From the NCBI GenBank assembly GCA_016283985.1, contig JAEENZ010000035.1, positions 1 through 5,716 on the forward strand: DNA of 5,716 nucleotides, written 5' to 3'. This DNA comes from Bacteroidales bacterium (GTDB lineage Bacteria; Bacteroidota; Bacteroidia; Bacteroidales; UBA932). Shown here piece after piece: positions 1-4,385 of this stretch (positions within the stretch are counted from its first letter, which is position 1; each line of letters begins with the position of its first letter). The position numbers were made by a program, and so were the translations under genes. The notes under the pieces are model-generated. The model searched no databases and was not told where the DNA came from. It worked only from the letters and a program-made list of their open reading frames with translations.

Positions 1-2
1 TG

Positions 3-35
3 ATCCGCAAAGCCCTTGCCGCCGGCCTGATTTGA
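3..35 (+). other. possible 3' end of an upstream coding region
   Basis: One frame reads IRKALAAGLI and then stops at TGA (33-35). Its codons are GC-rich, and the sequence turns AT-rich directly after the stop, which is how a gene end followed by a leader looks. Only ten codons are visible. The two other forward frames also stay open for most of this short stretch, so this may be coincidence. Confidence 0.2.
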
Positions 36-57
36 CAATTTTTAATCTTTTATGCAT

Positions 58-189
58 ATGAAGTATTTGAAATGGGAATACCTCGCCCCAGAAGTGGAGG
101 TTTTGGAACTCGCTCTGCAGGGCGTAATCGCCCAGAGTGGAGACATCGCAGACTCCGGCGAGAACGATGAAGTTGGTTGGGTAATTTAA
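58..189 (+). CDS. short peptide of unknown function preceding a fimbrillin-type lipoprotein
   Basis: This 43-codon frame starts MKYLKWEYLAPEVEVLEL, continues through QGVIAQSGD, and ends in an acidic, glycine-containing tail (SGENDEVGWVI). An in-frame ATG at 52 would add two residues (MH). The stop TAA (187-189) lies 14 bases before the lipoprotein start, so the two are probably co-transcribed. The protein has no membrane segment and no clear signal peptide. The pattern 'Y-x-x-P-E-x-E-V-L-E-L ... V-I-A-x-S-G' resembles short hypothetical proteins that I recall as common in Bacteroidales beside surface-protein genes; that is recollection, not a search result. The function is unknown. It could be a secreted or modified peptide, a small structural partner of the adhesin, or a leader that couples translation. 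The reading frame is sound, but its short length limits certainty. Confidence 0.6.
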   Translation: MKYLKWEYLAPEVEVLELALQGVIAQSGDIADSGENDEVGWVI

Positions 190-203
190 AGAACGATGAG
201 AGT

Positions 204-2171
204 ATGAAAAAGTTGTTTGTTCTGGCAGCGCTTGCCATCGTCTCGCTGGCATGCCAAAAAAATGATATTGACGACATCGCCGTCAATACTGATGCACCTG
301 TTTTCTATGCATCGTTTGATGATACCAAGGCCGGTTTCAACTATGATTCCGGAGAAAAACTCTATTCCCATTATTGGGATCTCAATGACGAGGTGGCCAT
401 TTTCCCAAAGGGAAGCAAATACGATCAATATAGGATTACGAATGCTTCCGGCGGAGTTCTTGGATTGTTTGCAGCCCATGTAGGAGAACATAATATCGAG
501 GATAGGGGTATTTATGTTCACAATCTGGCGGTCTATCCCTATTCCGCCGCTGATGACGAGGCTGTTTCTTTCAATGACAGAATCTATGTCAATTTCCCTG
601 CGGATTCTCCGGAGTTCGATGCCTCTTCCCCCGTCTATGGTTATGAAAATCTTCTTCTGGCAGGTAGCGAAGATACTCATTTGACTTTCACCAGCTATGT
701 TGGCTGGTTGAAGGTATCCTTAAAGGGAGATTTCGCCATCAAAAACATCCATATCACAGGTAATAATAGCGAAAATCTGACCGCCGGTGGCATGCAGTTT
801 ACCTATTATACGGGCTCCCACACTTTTGGGTATCTGGGAGCGGGAAGTGTGACGAAATATAGAAATCTCCGTTTCAAGGCTCCGTACCCGACGCTCTCAA
901 CGTCATCTTACACGGACTTTTATATTGCTATTCCTTTTAATGTCACGCTCAGCAAGGGGTACACCCTAGTTATCACCAAAGAGGACGACACAACGGTTAC
1001 GCTTGTAAACAATGCTTCTACGAAGATTCAGTGGAACAAGGTTACCCCTACGACTCCGATTTCAGTCAGCGAGTATGAGACTGTTTCTTCTGCTACTTCG
1101 CTGGGGTCCGAGACGGCAAACTGCTATGTGGTGTCCGCTGCCGGTTCGTATCGCTTCCGTCCTGTAAAGGGTAACAGCGCGACTTCTGTCGGCAGCGTGG
1201 CAAGTGTTTCCGTCCTTTGGGAAACGGACAACACGTACACACCAGTAAGCGTTGGGGATATTATCGAGTCTGTCAGCTACTATCCTTCCTTCAATTATAT
1301 AGTATTCTCAACGCCCGGCGTTTTCAAAGAAGGAAATGCCCTGATTGTGGCAAAGGACTCCGAAGATAACGTCCTTTGGAGCTGGCATATCTGGTGTACT
1401 GATACGCCAGCGGAAGTGACCCTGACCTCTGGAACCGAGACCACAACCTTCATGGACCGTAACCTGGGCGCCCTTTCCGCCACGAAAGGCGACGGGCTCA
1501 TCACCCATGGCCTCTATTATTTCTGGGGAAGGAAGGATCCATTCTATTTCAGTAACGCTAGAACCGCCACAAGTGATTTCGCAAGGGTTCAAGGAACGCT
1601 TGCATTGCCTACGGCTACCTATACTGATGCAAGTAAAGGTACGGTTGAATACATTACTGCCCATCCTACCGAAATTGTCTCTGTAGGAGGAGGTGAACCA
1701 TATTATAACCGGTGGTTTAAGGACGTACCTGCAACGGCTTGGTGGTCCAACACCAAGACTATGTATGATCCTTGCCCGCCCGGATATGTTACCTACAACA
1801 ATAATACGAGCAGTACAAATATTTTCAAATTGCTGTATGATACTCCTGACGACATGTATGATGATCCTGGCGACATGTATTCTTTTGGCGGTAGTGGTAG
1901 CTTCTTCTATACTACTGTAACTGACGGCACCAACAGCCTCTGGTTCCCCGCTGCCGGTAGCGCATCAACACAGTATCCTTCCATAAGCGTGGGTGCATCC
2001 AAGTACGGAGGTCATTACTGGTTGGGGCCCAATAGTGGTGCATATAATGGAACTAGCTATACTTTTGATTTTTATATTGATTCAGAGTTAGCTTCCCCTT
2101 CCATTTCTTTGCTATCTTCCTGGGTATACGCGAATAATATATATTCCGTCCGCTGCCAGAAAATCCTGTAA
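204..2171 (+). CDS. fimbrillin-like surface lipoprotein with C-terminal FISUMP domain
   Basis: This 655-residue protein is probably an outer-membrane, surface-exposed adhesin or fimbria-related protein. I chose the ATG at 204 because it gives a lipoprotein signal peptide: basic MKK, a hydrophobic core, then SLA-C17. A TTG start at 177 would bury this signal. Serine at -3 of the lipobox is somewhat unusual. After C17 the sequence QKNDIDD resembles the lipoprotein export signal of Bacteroidota (for example QKDDE in Capnocytophaga), which sends lipoproteins to the cell surface. Residues about 25-295 look like a fimbrillin (Mfa-like) beta domain. Residues about 300-405 form a second beta-rich module (NCY at 306-308, WSWHIW at 392-397). 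Residues about 412-655 are a FISUMP domain, with MDRNLGA from 417, WGRKDPF from 441, YDPCPPGY at 521-528, WFPAAGS from 580 and a terminal VRCQKIL. The ligand is unknown. The gene follows a short peptide gene by 14 bases and ends at a strong hairpin. Confidence 0.88.
   Translation: MKKLFVLAALAIVSLACQKNDIDDIAVNTDAPVFYASFDDTKAGFNYDSGEKLYSHYWDLNDEVAIFPKGSKYDQYRITNASGGVLGLFAAHVGEHNIEDRGIYVHNLAVYPYSAADDEAVSFNDRIYVNFPADSPEFDASSPVYGYENLLLAGSEDTHLTFTSYVGWLKVSLKGDFAIKNIHITGNNSENLTAGGMQFTYYTGSHTFGYLGAGSVTKYRNLRFKAPYPTLSTSSYTDFYIAIPFNVTLSKGYTLVITKEDDTTVTLVNNASTKIQWNKVTPTTPISVSEYETVSSATSLGSETANCYVVSAAGSYRFRPVKGNSATSVGSVASVSVLWETDNTYTPVSVGDIIESVSYYPSFNYIVFSTPGVFKEGNALIVAKDSEDNVLWSWHIWCTDTPAEVTLTSGTETTTFMDRNLGALSATKGDGLITHGLYYFWGRKDPFYFSNARTATSDFARVQGTLALPTATYTDASKGTVEYITAHPTEIVSVGGGEPYYNRWFKDVPATAWWSNTKTMYDPCPPGYVTYNNNTSSTNIFKLLYDTPDDMYDDPGDMYSFGGSGSFFYTTVTDGTNSLWFPAAGSASTQYPSISVGASKYGGHYWLGPNSGAYNGTSYTFDFYIDSELASPSISLLSSWVYANNIYSVRCQKIL
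1839..1880 (+). repeat. in-frame tandem duplication of a 21-bp unit in the FISUMP domain
   Basis: Two adjacent 21-base units, 1839-1859 and 1860-1880, match at 18 of 21 positions and encode DTPDDMY followed by DDPGDMY. The unit length is a multiple of three, so the frame is kept. The repeat sits about 20 residues after the YDPCPPGY motif, in a part of the domain that looks like a variable loop. Three differences between the copies suggest an older duplication or selection on the loop. Confidence 0.8.
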
Positions 2172-2213
2172 TCTGCCGTTCCATTAATTCGCCTGATTAT
2201 CAGGTAAATCCAC

Positions 2214-2247
2214 AAAGAAGGGTGCTCGATTTTGAGCACCCTTCTTT
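2214..2247. terminator. bidirectional rho-independent terminator between convergent genes
   Basis: AAAGAAGGGTGCTC (2214-2227) and GAGCACCCTTCTTT (2234-2247) are perfect reverse complements, giving a 14-bp stem and a 6-base GATTTT loop. The outer stem is A-rich on one side and T-rich on the other, so each strand ends in a short T-run (TTCTTT). It lies 42 bases after the lipoprotein stop and 7 bases after the hicB stop on the opposite strand, the classical place for a shared terminator. A small CCTGA-TTA-TCAGG hairpin at 2192-2204 lies just before it on the lipoprotein side. Confidence 0.88.
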
Positions 2248-2254
2248 GGTTAAA

Positions 2255-2656
2255 TCATAGTGTCACAGACAACAGTTCTCTGGCTATCTGGTGCAGGCCG
2301 GCTTCGATACGTTTTGCCTGATTATCGGAAATGTAGGTATCTCCTCCTTTATAATGCCGCATCAGACTTGGCGACAGGCCTATCCTCTGCGCGAACTTGG
2401 ACACGTTGATAAAATCAAAAGCGTTGAAAAGCGCCGATATATCGTATTTATAGTCAAACACCAAATCCTGCAACTCTTCCGGCACTTCTTCCCCATTGTC
2501 CAGATACGATGCCAGAACCTCTTTATAAGAATTGTCCAGATCCTCCTTTGCCTCGGCAACGCTGACCCCCTCTCCCAAAACGGTAGACTCAATTCCATCT
2601 ATAAACGCACTGTATCCCTCAGCATCTTTTTCGATTATTACCCTAACCTTTTTCAC
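2255..2656 (-). CDS. hicB: HicB-family antitoxin with C-terminal DNA-binding helix-turn-helix
   Basis: This 133-residue protein would bind and neutralise the HicA RNase and repress its own operon. Residues about 1-60 fit the HicB partial RNase H-like fold: beta strand KVRVIIEKDAEGYSAFI, a second strand around GIESTVLGEG, and a helix with SVAEAKEDLDNSYKEVL. Residues about 83-125 (NVSKFAQRIGLSPSLMRHYK through QAKRIEAGLHQIARELL) form an XRE-like helix-turn-helix, as in HicB proteins that bind DNA. The start codon is GTG at 2656, inside a GTGA overlap with the hicA stop, so its translation probably depends on ribosomes finishing hicA. The order toxin then antitoxin is usual for hicAB. The stop lies 7 bases from the shared terminator. 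Confidence 0.9.
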   Translation of the reverse strand: MKKVRVIIEKDAEGYSAFIDGIESTVLGEGVSVAEAKEDLDNSYKEVLASYLDNGEEVPEELQDLVFDYKYDISALFNAFDFINVSKFAQRIGLSPSLMRHYKGGDTYISDNQAKRIEAGLHQIARELLSVTL

Positions 2657-2835
2657 TTCGCTAACTGTTCAAGTAGTTTCTTTAATAACCTTGGCCTCAC
2701 TTCCTGCGACCAATGTCTTTCAATTTGCATTTCATCTCTGCGGCCAGGATGGCGATATATATCATGACGGCTTCCGTGCCTGAAAAGATACCACCCGTAA
2801 CTCCTTGCCAACTTCTCGAATTCTTTCCACTTCAT
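2653..2835 (-). CDS. hicA: HicA-family toxin (mRNA interferase)
   Basis: HicA proteins are small dsRBD-fold RNases that cut mRNA and stop growth when the antitoxin is lost. This one is 60 residues, inside the usual 50-80 range. It begins MKWKEFEKLARSYGWYLFRH and continues with GSRHDIYRHP. In the family the catalytic histidine lies in the GSxH or GSH part of this motif, so H24 is the likely catalytic residue. The second half (VRPRLLKKLLEQLAK) is the basic closing helix typical of the family. The ATG at 2835 is preceded by AAAAGGAA, an acceptable ribosome-binding sequence, and by a plausible promoter. The gene overlaps hicB by four bases (GTGA). No truncation or frameshift is visible, so the pair looks intact. 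Confidence 0.9.
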   Translation of the reverse strand: MKWKEFEKLARSYGWYLFRHGSRHDIYRHPGRRDEMQIERHWSQEVRPRLLKKLLEQLAK

Positions 2836-2850
2836 TTCCTTTTCACTTTA

Positions 2851-2881
2851 CAAATATAACACATTTTTGTGATATAATAAA
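2851..2881 (-). promoter_or_regulatory. hicAB promoter of Bacteroidota type
   Basis: On the minus strand TATATTTG (2858-2851) is an exact match to the Bacteroidota -7 consensus TAnnTTTG. A TTTA (2881-2878) lies 19 bases upstream, one base off the -33 consensus TTTG and at the usual spacing. The -7 box ends 15 bases before the hicA ATG, which leaves a very short leader. The region is much more AT-rich than its surroundings. Confidence 0.68.
2855..2876. promoter_or_regulatory. candidate HicB operator palindrome
   Basis: TATAACACA (2855-2863) and TGTGATATA (2868-2876) are reverse complements except at one position, separated by TTTT. One arm overlaps the -7 box of the hicA promoter and the rest fills the spacer toward -33, so a bound dimer would block RNA polymerase. 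HicB proteins with a helix-turn-helix are known to autorepress, which makes this the obvious site. Its use as an operator is inference. Confidence 0.6.
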
Positions 2882-2906
2882 CTATTCCTTACAATTATAG
2901 TCAAAG

Positions 2907-2937
2907 AAAAACAGTCCCCCGGGGGTATTCCCGGGGG
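2907..2937 (-). terminator. rho-independent terminator after the epimerase operon
   Basis: Read on the minus strand, the arms CCCCCGGG (2937-2930) and CCCGGGGG (2923-2916) form an 8-bp all-GC stem with a 6-base loop. The downstream arm is followed by ACTG and then TTTTTCTTT (from 2911). It starts about 30 bases after the epimerase stop and separates that operon from the hicAB promoter. The same bases can also be read as two 12-base direct repeats of CCCGGGGGTAtt or CCCGGGGGTAaa (2918-2941). Confidence 0.7.
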
Positions 2938-2967
2938 TAAAAACCAAATATTTCAGTTTGCGTATAC

Positions 2968-4113
2968 TTATTTATTTAACTCCACCCCTATCCCCGGCCG
3001 GTCGGGGAGGATGAGGCGGCCGTCGCGGACAAGGACGCCGGAAAAGCGGTCGTTGGTGATCAGGAGGTTGCCGTCGAGGTCGGCGAAGTCCGCGAGGGGC
3101 GAGAGCTGGGCAGCGGCGCTCACGGCGCAGGAGGTCTCGGTCATGCATCCGACCATCACCCTCATCCCCTCTGCACGGGCCCAGGAGGCCATTCGGTAGG
3201 CCTCGCGCATGCCCGTGCACTTCATCAGCTTGATGTTGATTCCGTGGTACGCGCCGCGGATGGATGGCAGGTCGGCCAGGCGCTGGATGGCCTCGTCGGC
3301 ATAGACAGGCAGGGGCGAGCGTTCGGTGATCCAGGCGTTGTCGTCGAGGCGGGCGGCGGGCATAGGCTGCTCCACCATCACCACCCCCTGCTCCTTCAGC
3401 CAGAAGATTTCGTCCAGGGCGGCTTCGCGGTCCTTCCAGCCCTGGTTGGCATCCACCGCCAGCGGCAGGTCGGTCACGCTGCGTATCGTTCGTATCATCT
3501 CCTCATCCCCCGGAAGGCCCACCTTGACCTTGAGGATGTTGTAGAGCCCTGCGCATTCGAGGGTTTTCTCCCGCACCACCTCGGGCGTGTCGATGCCGAT
3601 GGTGAAGGTGGTGGATGGCGCCTTGGCGGGGTCCAAACCCCAGATGCGGTACCACGGCTGGCCGAGCAGTTTGCCCACCAGGTCGTGCAGGGCGATGTCC
3701 ACCGCCGCCTTGGCCGCGCTGTCGCCTGGCGAGAGGGAATCTATATAACCCAGGATATCCTCCAGCTGGAAGGGGTCGGCGAACTGCCCCAGGTCCACCT
3801 TCTGCAGGAAGGCGCAGACGCTCTCCACGCTCTGCCCGAGGTAGGGCGGCATGGAGGCCTCGCCGTAGCCCGTGAAGCCGTCGTAGTCAATCTCCACCTG
3901 CACCCCGGGAGTCGTCTTGCGCGAGTAGGAGGATACGGTGAAGGTGTGGCGGAGCTGCAGTTCGTATGGGAAGAAGCGCAGCTGCATCCGGGCGGAACCG
4001 CCTACCTTGTAAGGTTTTACGGCAGGACCGCCGCAGGATGTCAGGCCCCCGCCGGCCATCGCGAGGCCGGCTGCTCCGAGGGCGGAAGTCTTGAGGAAAT
4101 CGCGTCTTTTCAT
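2968..4113 (-). CDS. Tat-exported lipoprotein, enolase-superfamily dipeptide epimerase (probable L-Ala-D/L-Glu epimerase)
   Basis: This 381-residue enzyme probably inverts the second residue of dipeptides such as L-Ala-D-Glu from peptidoglycan turnover. I chose the ATG at 4113 because it gives a twin-arginine signal (KRRDFLK, residues 2-8), a hydrophobic stretch and a lipobox LTS-C27, and because it overlaps the preceding stop as ATGA. An in-frame ATG at 4377 would bury the signal. The N-terminal capping domain is followed by a TIM barrel carrying the superfamily residues: KxK K195/K197, metal ligands D221, E248 and D273, and the opposite-face lysine K295. K197 and K295 are the expected acid-base pair. 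D345-L-D347 is the DxD motif that binds the dipeptide amino group in this family. The motif after K298 reads C-T-G, where many relatives have C-G-G. The signal places it outside the cytoplasm, tethered to a membrane. The exact dipeptide preferred cannot be read from sequence. Confidence 0.88.
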   Translation of the reverse strand: MKRRDFLKTSALGAAGLAMAGGGLTSCGGPAVKPYKVGGSARMQLRFFPYELQLRHTFTVSSYSRKTTPGVQVEIDYDGFTGYGEASMPPYLGQSVESVCAFLQKVDLGQFADPFQLEDILGYIDSLSPGDSAAKAAVDIALHDLVGKLLGQPWYRIWGLDPAKAPSTTFTIGIDTPEVVREKTLECAGLYNILKVKVGLPGDEEMIRTIRSVTDLPLAVDANQGWKDREAALDEIFWLKEQGVVMVEQPMPAARLDDNAWITERSPLPVYADEAIQRLADLPSIRGAYHGINIKLMKCTGMREAYRMASWARAEGMRVMVGCMTETSCAVSAAAQLSPLADFADLDGNLLITNDRFSGVLVRDGRLILPDRPGIGVELNK

Positions 4114-4385
4114 TTTCGTCGGTCTATCCATTTCCAAAGGAACCACATGGCCGCGCCCCAGGCGAAAAACAGGGCGTAGTACAGCCATTTGGGGGTTGAG
4201 GATGTGTAGGATGCCTTTTCGGTGAGATCCTGGATGGCAGGATCGTCGGCATAGAAGTAGGCCCCGGCGCCGAAGTCGTAGTCCGGACTGAGGCCGAGGC
4301 GGTGAATCATTATGTAGAGGGCTAAACACAGGACGATTACGGCCGCAACGGCCGTAATCGTCCTGTATAGCCTGCATTTATCCAC
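4110..4385 (-). CDS. small two-helix membrane protein of unknown function
   Basis: This 91-residue protein starts with GTG at 4385, sharing one base with the stop of the transporter gene (TAGTG), and ends in ATGA overlapping the epimerase start. It is therefore almost certainly translated together with both. Residues about 8-28 (TITAVAAVIVLCLALYIMI) and 66-86 (KWLYYALFFAWGAAMWFLW) are hydrophobic helices. Between them is a polar loop of about 37 residues with YDFGAGAYFYADDPAIQ and TSSTPKW, and the C-terminus is basic (KWIDRRK). By the positive-inside rule both ends would be cytoplasmic and the loop extracytoplasmic. The next in-frame Met (residue 26) would remove most of helix 1. I do not recognise a named family. 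The loop could interact with the exported epimerase or the transporter, which is inference. An 18-bp inverted repeat lies in its 5' end. Confidence 0.78.
   Translation of the reverse strand: MDKCRLYRTITAVAAVIVLCLALYIMIHRLGLSPDYDFGAGAYFYADDPAIQDLTEKASYTSSTPKWLYYALFFAWGAAMWFLWKWIDRRK
4328..4366. repeat. 18-bp perfect inverted repeat inside the small membrane gene
   Basis: ACAGGACGATTACGGCCG (4328-4345) and CGGCCGTAATCGTCCTGT (4349-4366) are exact reverse complements separated by only three bases (CAA). On the transcript this folds into a very stable hairpin beginning 16 bases after the GTG start and 18 bases after the transporter stop. It encodes residues about 7-19 of the small protein, the start of its first membrane helix. 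On the coding strand it is followed by GTTTAGCCC, which is too poor in T for a good intrinsic terminator. Confidence 0.92.

Noticed and set aside
177..203. Upstream TTG start for the lipoprotein
   Set aside because: It overlaps the peptide gene and adds nine residues before MKKLFVLAALA, spoiling the signal peptide.
186..680. Minus-strand open frame (164 codons) opposite the adhesin 5' end
   Set aside because: It covers the lipoprotein signal and fimbrillin region in antisense, shows no protein features, and would need a promoter inside the adhesin gene.
2191..2326. GCCTGATTATC occurring at 2191-2201 and again at 2316-2326
   Set aside because: An 11-base match, one copy after the adhesin and one inside hicB, with no extension, no third copy and no further symmetry; treated as chance.
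2918..2941. 12-base tandem repeat CCCGGGGGTAtt / CCCGGGGGTAaa considered as an iteron or array
   Set aside because: Only two copies, and the same bases are better explained as the stem-loop of the terminator after the epimerase.
3244..4179. Long + strand open frame (311 codons) opposite the epimerase gene
   Set aside because: It is a shadow caused by GC-rich third positions of the real gene. Its translation is low-complexity (Gly, His, Arg, Val rich) with no recognisable motif, whereas the minus strand has a full set of enolase-superfamily residues.
4114..4377. Possible 88-residue N-terminal extension of the epimerase from the ATG at 4377
   Set aside because: It would lie wholly inside the small membrane protein gene in another frame and bury the Tat signal and lipobox. 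The ATG at 4113 with its ATGA overlap is much better.
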